From Ignavibacteria bacterium UBA7675 (GTDB lineage: Bacteria > Bacteroidota > Ignavibacteria > Kapaibacteriales > UB7675): a DNA stretch of 48,957 nt. The stretch is taken from assembly GCA_002483085.1 (NCBI GenBank), contig DLHF01000017.1, positions 85,958-134,914 on the forward strand. The letters are read 5' to 3'. Shown in pieces: positions 33,708 to 42,407 of this stretch (the first letter of the stretch is position 1; every line of letters begins with the position of its first letter). A program made the position numbers and the translations under genes. The notes under the pieces are model-generated. The model made no database searches and was not told the DNA's origin. It saw nothing but the letters and a program-made list of their open reading frames with translations.

Positions 33708-35171
33708 TTATTTAGACTTCGCCACAGCAGTTTTGGGCTTTGCCGCAGCCGTTGCAGCCTCCTGTGCCTTCAGGGCTGATATCTGCCCTTGGCGGGCATA
33801 GTCCACAGCTTCGCCGAGAATGCGTGCAGCCTCCTGCGGAGCGTGGAATCCCATGGAGTTCTCGGCTGCAATAAAGTCTAATCGCCATTGAGCCTTGCGC
33901 TGAAATTCCAAGGCTTCGCGCAGTTGTGCATCTGTAGCACCGGCTTGCCGGGCGGTACGGATAACATCGAGCTGATCCATCAACGCCTGGCCCACACGCT
34001 GAAGAAGATTCGCGTTGCGCTCCTGGATAATATCCACGCGAGCGAGTATTTCCTTTTCCTCAATGTGGTGGCAGGTTTGGCAAGCGCGATTCACATTGAG
34101 CAGGGGGCTGCGCACCCAGTGGTCGGAGACCTTGGTAGCGCCGTCGCGCTGGTATGGCATGTGGCAATCTGCACAGGCCACACCAGAACGAGCATGTACC
34201 CCCTGCGACCACAGTTCAAACTCCGGATGCTGAGCTTTGAGAATCTCAGCACCGCTCTCGGCGTGCTTGTAGTCGAAAAACCGCGAGCCATTCGGCATTT
34301 TAGTCTCATTCCAATGTTCTTCAAGATTTTCGACACGAAGCCCTTTGCTCCAGGGAAATTCCAGTGGCATTGCACTGGAACAATAATATTCTACGTGGCA
34401 TTGCCCGCACACAAACGAACGCATCTCCGTGCGTGAAGCCATCGTGTTTGGGTCGTATGATTCTTTGCGATCAGTAGTGCGCCAGCGCTCGACAGAAGGC
34501 ATTTGCGGCAGCGGTGCTTCAGACTCCGCCAGAGCCCGGATTGCTTTGATAAAGCCCGGGCGCGTCACACGCAGTTGCATCGTTTCGGGGCTGTGGCAGT
34601 CTACACACGATACAGGATGCGCATGGCCGGTTGCGTGGAGTTTCGCGTTTAGCTCTTGGTACGACATTTTATGAGTTTTCTCAAAGCCCGCCATTGCATC
34701 GCCATTGCCCAGCTCGCGATACACGGGCATAACAGAAGCATGGCAGTGCAGGCAAGAGCCTGTCTGGGGCTTGCTCAGCCGGTGAGTCTGCTCCTGATCC
34801 TGTAGCATATAAGCATGACCACGACGATCCCGGTAGTCGATAGAAAAAGCGTAGCCGAGAAACATCCGCTTCAGCCACGGGTCGCGCTCGATCTTCTGAT
34901 CCGGCAGGGCTTCGCTGCCGCCATGCCCGCCAAAGCGGGTGCGCGTAGTAACAGCCGTGAGCTTGTAGGAATCGTATTGGCGGGGCCAGTTGATACCCCA
35001 CTTTTGTGGATCCGTATCGTCTTCGCCCACATCTACCAGGCGCACGTATGGATTTTTCGCCTCGGTCTTGCGCTCGAAAATATTCATCAGCAACGCCGTG
35101 GCCAAAGCGCTAGCCACTCCCACCACGAGGATAACTGCCCCGTACCGTATGAGTGCTTTGTTTCCGATCAT
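33708..35171 (-). CDS. nrfA: Cytochrome c nitrite reductase, catalytic subunit
   Basis: 487 residues from ATG 35171 (GAGAGGG upstream). Periplasm-facing pentaheme enzyme reducing nitrite to ammonium with six electrons. An uncleaved signal/anchor spans about 10-30. Five CxxCH heme sites: 140-144, 189-193, 255-259, 333-337, 364-368. The third lies in VCGQCHVEYY, with the active-site Tyr, and the distal His is in AQHPEFELWSQGVHARSG. The first site, the catalytic heme, is CLHCH; the best-known enzymes have CxxCK there. The Gln/Lys-rich C-terminal tail (AAAKPK) is unusual but short. The 16-base gap after nrfH shows one operon. Confidence 0.95.
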   Translation of the reverse strand: MIGNKALIRYGAVILVVGVASALATALLMNIFERKTEAKNPYVRLVDVGEDDTDPQKWGINWPRQYDSYKLTAVTTRTRFGGHGGSEALPDQKIERDPWLKRMFLGYAFSIDYRDRRGHAYMLQDQEQTHRLSKPQTGSCLHCHASVMPVYRELGNGDAMAGFEKTHKMSYQELNAKLHATGHAHPVSCVDCHSPETMQLRVTRPGFIKAIRALAESEAPLPQMPSVERWRTTDRKESYDPNTMASRTEMRSFVCGQCHVEYYCSSAMPLEFPWSKGLRVENLEEHWNETKMPNGSRFFDYKHAESGAEILKAQHPEFELWSQGVHARSGVACADCHMPYQRDGATKVSDHWVRSPLLNVNRACQTCHHIEEKEILARVDIIQERNANLLQRVGQALMDQLDVIRTARQAGATDAQLREALEFQRKAQWRLDFIAAENSMGFHAPQEAARILGEAVDYARQGQISALKAQEAATAAAKPKTAVAKSK

Positions 35172-35187
35172 GTTGCCCTCTCTGTAG

Positions 35188-35760
35188 TTAGTGATTATCA
35201 CCAAGCCGACCAAGACCTACTGTCTCTCCATGCCCAACTGACTGGTGACAGTGCACACAGTTCACGGCATTGAGGTCTGTTGTAGCACCTGATACCATGC
35301 TGTGCACAACATCCTGATGGCAGGCAAGACAGTTGTCGTGTAATATTCTCTTATTGCGTTCGCGAATAAAGATCGGCTCGTGGAAATCCTGAAAAGTAAA
35401 CTTTTTGGAATGCAAATATCCATTCTCGGCTTTGGCAAGCCACTTGGGAATAAAGTCGTGCGGGAGATGGCAGTCTATACAGCCGGCTGCCGTGTGATGG
35501 CTGGACTTTTGCCACGAATCGTACTGTGGCTGCATAATATGGCAGTTGGCACATGCTGCGGGGTCCTTGCTGAAATACGAAAGCCCTTCGCCATAATGGA
35601 ATGTAAAAGCTCCCACGCCGATGAGCCCACCGCACATCACAGCAATTACCAATCCCCATATCCTCAGTCCCGAGCCCAAAAGCCGCACAGAGAACAGGCG
35701 CATAACAAAGCGGCGAAATACGCCGACTTCCCCTATAGTCTTGTTCCTGTCGATGGACAT
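35188..35760 (-). CDS. nrfH: Cytochrome c nitrite reductase, membrane quinol dehydrogenase subunit
   Basis: 190 residues, NapC/NirT family. Takes electrons from the quinol pool and hands them to NrfA. ATG 35760 has AGAGG upstream; a GTG two codons earlier is less likely. One membrane anchor at about 33-55 (GLVIAVMCGGLIGVGAF). Four heme sites: CANCH 70-74 (followed by IM, the Met ligand seen in NrfH), CIDCH 94-98, CLACH 144-148, CVHCH 168-172. The gene leads the nrfHA operon and diverges from fumC. Confidence 0.95.
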   Translation of the reverse strand: MSIDRNKTIGEVGVFRRFVMRLFSVRLLGSGLRIWGLVIAVMCGGLIGVGAFTFHYGEGLSYFSKDPAACANCHIMQPQYDSWQKSSHHTAAGCIDCHLPHDFIPKWLAKAENGYLHSKKFTFQDFHEPIFIRERNKRILHDNCLACHQDVVHSMVSGATTDLNAVNCVHCHQSVGHGETVGLGRLGDNH

Positions 35761-36091
35761 AGACACCTCTTTTCACCAGTTGCCAGAGAAATCATCTCAA
35801 AATATAACTTCGATCAAAAGAAACAACCATTTTTTGCTTACCCGGCAGTAAAACTGCAACAGAGCTAGTACGAGCAGCACGCCGTCTTCGGGCGGGTGGC
35901 AGCGGTCGAGCTCCCGGCAGGCGGCTTTTGCGACCGGCGACAGCGGCCAGAGGTGCGCCGCAAAGACGCCTGTACAACAGCCAAACTTTACAACAACTTC
36001 AGAGAACTTCAGGAAGTATGAAGCCGGTATGCTACTCTTTTCGTAATTTTGCATTCTCTGCAGAGTTTTTCCAACAACAGTGCAACTTTCT
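35761..36091. other. Divergent intergenic region between nrfH and fumC
   Basis: 330 bases. About 35875-35970 is markedly GC-rich and bounded by GTAC (near 35869 and 35971); it may be a decayed intergenic repeat or a folded element. A TAATTTTG box for fumC lies at 36044-36051. No gene. Confidence 0.45.
36044..36051 (+). promoter_or_regulatory. Possible -7 element of fumC
   Basis: TAATTTTG fits TAnnTTTG and lies about 41 bases before ATG 36092. The TTG partner is not seen at the expected spacing. Confidence 0.35.
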
Positions 36092-37483
36092 ATGACGACA
36101 CGTACAGAACGCGACACAATGGGCGATATAGCCGTACCTTCCGACCGATATTATGGAGCGCAGACAGCCCGCTCTCTTATCCATTTCGCTATTGGTATCG
36201 AGCGCATGCCGCGCGAACTCATACGCGCACTTGGCATCCTCAAAAAAGCGGCGGCAATCGTCAATACCGATCTCGGCCTGCTTCCCCAGGAAAAGCGCGA
36301 CCTGATAGCACAAGCAGCCGACGAAGTGATAGAAGGAAAGCTCGACGAACACTTCCCGCTTTCGATATGGCAGACGGGCTCCGGTACGCAGACCAACATG
36401 AATACCAACGAAGTGATTTCCAACCGCGCTATCGAAATAGCTGGCGGCGAGCTCGGGAGCAAAAAGCCCATCCATCCCAACGACGATGTAAATAAAGCTC
36501 AGAGCTCCAACGACACATTCCCCACGGCTATGCACATCGCCGCTGCGGAACGCCTCGTACACGACCTTATCCCCGCTCTTGCGGCACTACGCAATACATT
36601 GCACAAGAAAGCTGAAGAATACGCAGGTATCATCAAAAGTGGTCGTACCCACCTGATGGATGCTACACCGCTTACGCTCGGCCAAGAGTTTTCCGGCTAT
36701 GTGCAGCAGCTTACTATGGCGCTGCGCCGTATCGACACCGTGCTGCCGGGCCTGTATGAGCTCGCTCTAGGTGGTACCGCTGTAGGCACGGGACTCAACA
36801 CACACCCCGAATTCGCAGAGCGTTCGGCACAGACAATTGCAGAACTCACCGGCTTGCCCTTTGTAAGCGCGCCAAATAAATTTGAAGCACTTGCCGCACA
36901 CGACGCGCTTGTGTTTGCACACGGCGCTTTGAAAACGCTTGCAGCCTCGCTTATGAAAATTGCTAACGACGTGCGCTGGATGGCCTCTGGCCCCCGCTGC
37001 GGTCTGGGAGAAATTAGTATACCAGAAAACGAGCCCGGCTCGTCGATCATGCCCGGCAAGGTCAATCCCACCCAGTCGGAAGCTATGACAATGGTGGCTG
37101 CTCAGGTAATGGGCAACGATGTCGCTATCAACTTCGGTGGCGCTTCGGGCAACTTCGAGCTCAATGTGTTCAAGCCAGTGATTATCTACAACTTCTTGCA
37201 AAGTGTGCGCCTGCTCTCGGATGCCTGCCATATGTTCAATGAACACTGTGCAACTGGCATCGAGCCCAATACGACGCGCCTACAGTACTATCAAGACAAC
37301 TCTCTCATGCTCGTGACGGCGCTCAACCCGCACATCGGCTACGACAACGCAGCGAAAATTGCCAAGTATGCACACAAGAACAACACAACGCTCAAAGAAG
37401 CAGCCATTACGCTCGGCCTGCTCAGCGCCGACCAGTTCGATGAGCTTGTACGGCCCGAGAACATGATCAGCCCAGGCATGTAG
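36092..37483 (+). CDS. fumC: Class II fumarate hydratase
   Basis: 463 residues from ATG 36092 (the GTG at 36080 is less likely). Interconverts fumarate and malate in the TCA cycle without an iron-sulfur cluster. Conserved pieces: TGSGTQTNMNTNEVI, the IHPNDDVNKAQSSNDTFPTA stretch, SGRTHLMDATPLTLGQEFSG with the active His, and the signature GSSIMPGKVNPTQSEA. No Shine-Dalgarno is evident. Malate made here could feed the malic enzyme encoded nearby. A perfect terminator follows. Confidence 0.96.
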   Translation: MTTRTERDTMGDIAVPSDRYYGAQTARSLIHFAIGIERMPRELIRALGILKKAAAIVNTDLGLLPQEKRDLIAQAADEVIEGKLDEHFPLSIWQTGSGTQTNMNTNEVISNRAIEIAGGELGSKKPIHPNDDVNKAQSSNDTFPTAMHIAAAERLVHDLIPALAALRNTLHKKAEEYAGIIKSGRTHLMDATPLTLGQEFSGYVQQLTMALRRIDTVLPGLYELALGGTAVGTGLNTHPEFAERSAQTIAELTGLPFVSAPNKFEALAAHDALVFAHGALKTLAASLMKIANDVRWMASGPRCGLGEISIPENEPGSSIMPGKVNPTQSEAMTMVAAQVMGNDVAINFGGASGNFELNVFKPVIIYNFLQSVRLLSDACHMFNEHCATGIEPNTTRLQYYQDNSLMLVTALNPHIGYDNAAKIAKYAHKNNTTLKEAAITLGLLSADQFDELVRPENMISPGM

Positions 37484-37503
37484 CAGCAGACAGCAAAGCT
37501 CTT

Positions 37504-37542
37504 GCAGAAACGGTAGTGCACACTGCCGTTTCTGCTTTTAAA
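37504..37542 (+). terminator. Rho-independent terminator of fumC
   Basis: GCAGAAACGG followed by TAGTG pairs with CACTG plus CCGTTTCTGC with a mismatch near the loop, followed by TTTTAAA. It starts 21 bases after the fumC stop. Confidence 0.88.
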
Positions 37543-37680
37543 GCTCTTGGCGTACCCGCTGCCACATCACCAAATCAGCCTCGACCAATTGCGAACATCG
37601 GTACTGGGAAGTTCTCTCTTGATTGAATTGTGTTTTTTTCGCAATGTTGCCGGTCGTTTATAAAAGCGCATGAGGATGCA

Positions 37681-39690
37681 ATGCCGTTTTACGCCGGAGT
37701 TTCCCGTACCGGAGCGCTCCTGTTGGCCATAGTGCTGATCGGTGTTCTGATGTTTACTACTCTATCCGCACAACCCGACGAAGGGACTCCCGCCGTCCGG
37801 CTATTCGGTACAAGCCGAATCTCTTCCCAGTACGCCGATATTCGGGGCGCATACCAAGCTCTCCCTGTTTCCTTTGCACGCTGGGAATTCGACCCGTCAA
37901 TAGCTTTCTGGGGCATCCCCTTCTCCGGCCACCTGTTTCTGACCTCCGAGCGCGACCGCTTTGGCGAAACTATTAACACTGCAAATTTCAACTTCAGCAT
38001 CCGCTCCAGCGACCTCCAGCAGTACATACGCCAGCGCGTAGAGGACAAAATAACTTCGCTGCGCGCCGAGGCAGAAACCGCTGCTACAAGCGATACAACG
38101 CTGGCACCGGTGCAGGCCGCAACCGATACCCTGCGAGACCAAGCCCAACAGATCGACGACATACGGCAAGAAGCCGAGCAACAACGCTCGACCGTAGAAC
38201 AGAAAATTGCACAATTAGAGGCGCTGCGCGATATCCGCGATAGCAGGCTTCCCGAACAGGTGAAACAGTTGGAACAGCTTGGAGTGATTTCAGGCACTGA
38301 ACAGTTCCTCCTGAATTTCCCCTATATCGGCATTGGTATGAATCATCCCAGCTACTCTCCTCTTACGCTGAGCGGGCTGGCAGTGAACGGCCTCGATATG
38401 GAGTTCAACCCCGGAAAATTTTACCTCGCGTTTTCGTATGGTACAGCAGAAAAGCCAGTGCAAACGCCCGCGAGAATTACACCCGCCACTCCCGTAGATT
38501 CACTGATCAATCCCGATTCCCTTGTCAACCGCTCCTACGACCGCAAGGTGATCGCCGGTAGAATTGGCTATGGGCGCAAAGGCGGTAGCCATGTACTTTT
38601 TACCATGCTCCATGCCCGCGATGATGCTGCATCGGTAGCTTTTGATACCAACAACATCGTGCTCACGCCAAAAGAAAATCTGCTCATGGGCATAGATGTA
38701 CGCATCCTTGGCTTCGATGAAAATTTTACGCTCGACGGCGAACTCGTAGGCTCGGTACTGACCGATAATGCTCACAGCGCGCCGCTCGATAATAGCGATG
38801 TTCCCTCGTTCCTCACCGACCTGATCGAACCCAAAATGAGCACCCATGTCGACTACGCCTATGCTCTCAAGTTCCAGTTCGCTCTTCCCGAAAGCTATAC
38901 ACGGGTGAGTGGCTCGGTGCGCATGATCGGTCCGGGCTTTTCCTCGCTTGGTGTTCCCTTCCTTCGCAATGATCTGTTTCGCTACGAAGCGCGTATCGAC
39001 CAGGGCTTTCTGCGTCGCCAAATTACTGTGGGAGGATTCTACCGGCACGAGCGCGATAACCTCATACCCTGGAAACGCTCTACAACTACACTCGATGGCT
39101 ATGGCGTAAACGCAGGACTGAACTTTCGCGATTATCCCTACCTGCAAGTGCTTGTGGCGCCCTATCTACAGCGCAATAATGCCGAAGACTCTACATACAA
39201 GCTCAACAACAAAACCCTACTTGTGTCGGCAGCTACAGGATATTCTTGGCGCATCGGTGCGCTGCTGAGCACAACCACACTCTCGTATGGATTGCAAACA
39301 AGTACAACCCAGCGCGCTGAAAGCGATTTCCGCAGCACGACGTATTCACTGAACCAATCGGTTGGATTCTCGTTCCCGCTCCTGCTCTCCGCCGGTGCTG
39401 GTGTTACTGCACAAAAGTACACGCTCATAGAAAATAATATCCTGTTCGTGGATGGGTCGGCCTCCTATACATTCGCCGACAACTGGACAACGACCGCAGG
39501 CACCACATTCATGTCGGAAGAAAACGGCAAGCGCACAGGATACTATATCAGTATGTCGCTGCCACTCTGGCAATTAGGCACAGTAGATGTCCGCGCCGAA
39601 CGCAATGCCTTCAATAGCGCCGCCCGCCTGTACCTCGATGCCCCACCCGATGAATTCATATTTCGTGCATCGCTCTCTACAAGCTGGTAG
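37681..39690 (+). CDS. Outer-membrane beta-barrel protein with periplasmic coiled coil
   Basis: 669 residues from ATG 37681 (GAGGA upstream). A signal peptide spans to about residue 30 (ending TTLSAQ). Residues about 115-205 are a charged heptad-rich coiled coil (QQIDDIRQEAEQQRSTVEQK, then LPEQVKQLEQLG). From about 220 to the end the sequence alternates like a transmembrane barrel and finishes FRASLSTSW with the terminal aromatic residue used for outer-membrane insertion. I recognise no named family. The gene stands alone, with repeat copy F past its end. Confidence 0.72.
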   Translation: MPFYAGVSRTGALLLAIVLIGVLMFTTLSAQPDEGTPAVRLFGTSRISSQYADIRGAYQALPVSFARWEFDPSIAFWGIPFSGHLFLTSERDRFGETINTANFNFSIRSSDLQQYIRQRVEDKITSLRAEAETAATSDTTLAPVQAATDTLRDQAQQIDDIRQEAEQQRSTVEQKIAQLEALRDIRDSRLPEQVKQLEQLGVISGTEQFLLNFPYIGIGMNHPSYSPLTLSGLAVNGLDMEFNPGKFYLAFSYGTAEKPVQTPARITPATPVDSLINPDSLVNRSYDRKVIAGRIGYGRKGGSHVLFTMLHARDDAASVAFDTNNIVLTPKENLLMGIDVRILGFDENFTLDGELVGSVLTDNAHSAPLDNSDVPSFLTDLIEPKMSTHVDYAYALKFQFALPESYTRVSGSVRMIGPGFSSLGVPFLRNDLFRYEARIDQGFLRRQITVGGFYRHERDNLIPWKRSTTTLDGYGVNAGLNFRDYPYLQVLVAPYLQRNNAEDSTYKLNNKTLLVSAATGYSWRIGALLSTTTLSYGLQTSTTQRAESDFRSTTYSLNQSVGFSFPLLLSAGAGVTAQKYTLIENNILFVDGSASYTFADNWTTTAGTTFMSEENGKRTGYYISMSLPLWQLGTVDVRAERNAFNSAARLYLDAPPDEFIFRASLSTSW

Positions 39691-39703
39691 CAAAGCTGGT
39701 GCT

Positions 39704-39777
39704 GTGCGCTTCGGCCTCTGCTCTTCCGCTTTGCCTCTGCACCGCGCGCATCCCCGCCGCGTGGTCGTTCAACCCCA
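39704..39777 (-). repeat. Dispersed intergenic repeat, copy F
   Basis: In reverse orientation: GCGCTTCGGCCTCTG, then TTGCCTCTGCACCGCGCGC, then CCGCCGCGTGGTCGTTCA. It sits directly after the barrel gene, between it and the convergent eRF1-like gene. Confidence 0.68.
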
Positions 39778-39785
39778 ATCGCTCT

Positions 39786-39824
39786 ATAAAAAAGCCCCGT
39801 AGAACTTGCGTCCTACAGGGCTTC
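39786..39824 (-). terminator. Rho-independent terminator of the eRF1/Vms1-like gene
   Basis: On the minus strand AGCCCTGTAG (39822-39813) pairs with CTACGGGGCT (39802-39793; one G-T pair), followed by TTTTTTAT. Confidence 0.85.
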
Positions 39825-39859
39825 TCTATTCGTTTTTATAATCTGGTATCATCTAGTTG

Positions 39860-40951
39860 CTAGTACCTCGTAAGAGCAGCAATATTACCGACCTGCCGAA
39901 GCTCGGCGATAGGATCGGCGAAGTCGATAGAAGCTCCAGTGTTGTACAGCAGCGTTGTTACTTTGTTGACAAAGTCCACAGGAAAAAAGACTGTCGAACC
40001 ACATTGCAAGCAGCTTTCGGTGCGAGCTGCCATCAGGTGTTCGCAATCACTGCACTGCACACCTTTGAAGTCTGCATTGCGATTGACAATTGCGCGGTAA
40101 ACCCGGCCTTCCATAGCAGCTTGCAGCACATCATGAGCACCAGCTACTGCCGGCCCACCACTGAGATACTCCTCGCGTATGGACTGCCAGAGCTCCTGTT
40201 CGGATTGGCGCTCGCCTGCGAAATGTAGCGTGTAAATTTCCTCCCACAATTCGTCGTCGCTCCGCCCCAGATCAAGCACTTTTATACCTGCTATTTTTTC
40301 AGAAACCGAGGGTTCGAACTCACGGCGGATTTCATTTAGTGTCTCATCCGAGCCTACAAGCAGAACGCGCCTGAACGAGTGTACTTTCCCGAGCTCGCCA
40401 AGCTGCTGATTAATTTCTTTGGCATAGTGCAGGAGCTGGTTGTCGCGGCGGCGCTGATAACGCTTTTGCGACCAGCCACCTTTGCGTACATGGTTTTTCA
40501 CATTGCCGTCGATGGAGGCTTCGTCGGCGACAGTAGCTGCTGTCACCAGAAAAATATGAGCATCGGAGTTGTCGGCCATCACTACTGCAAAGTTCTCATA
40601 TTCATCGTGGAATTCTGCCATTGGCCTGATGTACGGCGAGGAACCAACGCGCAGAAGTTGTGGCATTTCTTTTTCGAGCTGTGTGCCTGTTACAAAGTCA
40701 AGCGCCCAACAAACGACCACACACAGACCATAGGAGCCCGGCTTGTGGCTATCGAGATATTGTTCTATAATCTTGAGGTTTTCTTCGAAGTATTCGAGTT
40801 CGGCTGTGTTCCCTGCCAGAATCCCGCGTATATCTTCTATGCGTTTGTTGAATGCGCTGAATTTGGTATCTGGGCCGATGTACAACGTGGCAAAAGCACG
40901 CTCTGGGCCGGACAATTCGGATAGCTGTCTGAGTTGTGTCTGATTAAACAT
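39860..40951 (-). CDS. Bacterial eRF1/Vms1-like protein (peptidyl-tRNA hydrolase candidate)
   Basis: 363 residues from ATG 40951. It resembles the bacterial archaeo-eukaryotic release-factor group (baeRF/VLRF1), related to eRF1 and yeast Vms1. Central hallmark: KGGWSQKRYQRRRDNQ at 157-172, corresponding to the Gly-x-x-Gln catalytic loop (here GGWSQ 158-162) that cleaves peptidyl-tRNA in Vms1. It is preceded by the RNase H-like strand FAVVMADNSDAHIFLV (121-136). Helices and a second alpha/beta part (RRVLLVGSDETLNEIRR) follow. Near the end, Cys300, 303, 314 and 317 form a zinc ribbon (CSDC...CLQC). Probable role: releasing nascent chains on stalled ribosomes; this is inferred from the family, not shown. 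No RQC partner is nearby. Confidence 0.8.
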   Translation of the reverse strand: MFNQTQLRQLSELSGPERAFATLYIGPDTKFSAFNKRIEDIRGILAGNTAELEYFEENLKIIEQYLDSHKPGSYGLCVVVCWALDFVTGTQLEKEMPQLLRVGSSPYIRPMAEFHDEYENFAVVMADNSDAHIFLVTAATVADEASIDGNVKNHVRKGGWSQKRYQRRRDNQLLHYAKEINQQLGELGKVHSFRRVLLVGSDETLNEIRREFEPSVSEKIAGIKVLDLGRSDDELWEEIYTLHFAGERQSEQELWQSIREEYLSGGPAVAGAHDVLQAAMEGRVYRAIVNRNADFKGVQCSDCEHLMAARTESCLQCGSTVFFPVDFVNKVTTLLYNTGASIDFADPIAELRQVGNIAALTRY

Positions 40952-41011
40952 AATATACTGGCTTAAGTGGAAGATAGTAGGTTCGACCAAAGCTGTACAA
41001 ACTTCGGTTGG

Positions 41012-41032
41012 ACATCGGTGTTGTACCGATGT
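41012..41032. promoter_or_regulatory. Perfect 8-bp dyad upstream of the eRF1/Vms1-like gene
   Basis: ACATCGGT (41012-41019) and ACCGATGT (41025-41032) are exact inverted repeats around GTTGT, about 60 bases before the leftward ATG 40951 and about 155 past the DinB gene end. No T-run on either side, so an operator is likelier than a terminator. Confidence 0.4.
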
Positions 41033-41186
41033 TTATAGAACTTGTTCCAGAAAAAGCGAATGGAAACAGGTGCATATCATAACACTATTTTGAGTAGAAT
41101 TGGGCAGTGTGAACAGGTGGCATAGCAGTATGTGCCCCAGCAGTTATTGAACGGCTGGCACATGAGGGCAGCTTATTGCTGCGCGG

Positions 41187-41648
41187 CTATCGCGTCCCCC
41201 ATTCCCACATACCAAACAGGATTTTTTTATCGAGCGGAAATCCTGCCTGTAGCAGCGTAAGAGCAATCTGTCCACGGTGATGCGCTTCATGCGCGATAAG
41301 ATAACCAATAAAGGCCGAAGCATGAGGCTTAAAGCCTTTTATCTTTCCACCGGCAGCATATGCACGCTCCGCAAGTGTGCGGATGGCACCGGCTGAAGTT
41401 TCCAGCGCAGCAGCTATCCCAGCTTTATCTATGGCCTTGCTTTTGTCAATGGCAGCAAGTGGCTCTGCGAGGTCGGGTGCAGATGCACGCAGCCACATCA
41501 GCCGTACATTGTGCACATGGGCAAACTGTTCACCCACGTTGCGACCCCGCCCCAGCAACCGCGAAGGCAAGGCTTCGGGTAGCACGGCATTCAGCATATA
41601 GAGAGTAATGCGGGCGCTTATATCCCAGGTTTCGAGTTGTTCATTCAT
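41187..41648 (-). CDS. DinB-family protein (second of a tandem pair)
   Basis: 153 residues from ATG 41648. Four-helix-bundle DinB/YfiT-like protein. His residues that bind metal in the family are visible: EQFAHVHNVR near the start of helix 2 and IAHEAHHRGQIA in the last helix. Proteins of this class are often metal-dependent transferases or hydrolases, but the reaction here is unknown. It begins eight bases past the stop of the neighbouring DinB gene, so the pair is co-transcribed. Confidence 0.85.
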   Translation of the reverse strand: MNEQLETWDISARITLYMLNAVLPEALPSRLLGRGRNVGEQFAHVHNVRLMWLRASAPDLAEPLAAIDKSKAIDKAGIAAALETSAGAIRTLAERAYAAGGKIKGFKPHASAFIGYLIAHEAHHRGQIALTLLQAGFPLDKKILFGMWEWGTR

Positions 41649-41656
41649 ATACGTTG

Positions 41657-42154
41657 TTATGCCATTGGCGGCATGCCCATCATCGACCATTCCTCACGAG
41701 CCGGACCATATGTGCCCGGTACAGTGAGGCCAGCCTGGCGCATCAGCACAGTCATCTGGCCACGGTGGTGCGCTTGATGAAGAATAAGATATTGCAGTGT
41801 CTGCCCACGAGCCCAGCGGTCGCCATACATTTCGGTTTCTTCTATCAGCATATCGTCGTTCCATTCGCTCATCACGCTGTCGATGAGTGCGCGCGATAGA
41901 TGATCGTAAGCCGCAGCGATATCCATTGCATTCGACGGCTGTGTGTTGTCGCCCGGGAATGAAATAGAGACACCAGCCCGCCCCATCATTTCTGGAATAG
42001 TCTGCACAATATGCCAGGCGATAAACCCAAGCGAACGTCCATCGGAAACTACGCTCTGCCCAAGCGATTCGTTGGTAAGAGCAGCAATCATTTTTTGCGT
42101 CATCTCTGCTTCTGTCACCCAGTCGCGCTGAAAGTCCTGCAATAAGCGGTACAT
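41657..42154 (-). CDS. DinB-family protein (first of a tandem pair)
   Basis: 165 residues from ATG 42154; the frame extends further upstream but without family sequence. DinB four-helix bundle: LGFIAWHIVQTIPEMM carries the first His, LILHQAHHRGQMTVLMRQAG the last metal site. It differs clearly from its neighbour outside these motifs, so the pair is an old duplication or two independent members. Substrate unknown. Confidence 0.85.
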   Translation of the reverse strand: MYRLLQDFQRDWVTEAEMTQKMIAALTNESLGQSVVSDGRSLGFIAWHIVQTIPEMMGRAGVSISFPGDNTQPSNAMDIAAAYDHLSRALIDSVMSEWNDDMLIEETEMYGDRWARGQTLQYLILHQAHHRGQMTVLMRQAGLTVPGTYGPAREEWSMMGMPPMA

Positions 42155-42318
42155 ACGGTATTCCAAAGAGTATAAAGACTGGCAGCACACGACTGCCTTT
42201 TCCCAAAGGTGGTAAATTAGCCACACCTCTGCCGACCTCAAAGCAATTCTTTGCATGTTGGCGAAAGGCAACAGCACGCAGGCAATCCTGCGATTAACCA
42301 CCGCGATGAAGGCTGAAA

Positions 42319-42390
42319 ATCACGCGGTGGCGGTGCAGCGCGGTGCAACGACAGAACGCAGTATCGAAGGCCGAAGCGCAAGCATTACAC
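42319..42390 (+). repeat. Dispersed intergenic repeat, copy G
   Basis: AATCACGCGGTGGCGGTGCA, then GCGCGGTGCAACGACAGAAC, then GAAGGCCGAAGCGCAAG. Full-length, same orientation as the reference copy. It follows the 3' end of the DUF481 gene. Confidence 0.68.
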
Positions 42391-42407
42391 CGCTCTGCAC
42401 AAGAGCA

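Noticed and set aside
35797..36117. Leftward 106-codon frame between nrfH and fumC
   Set aside because: Overlaps the promoter region and the fumC start, no motif; GC-rich patch keeps it open by chance.
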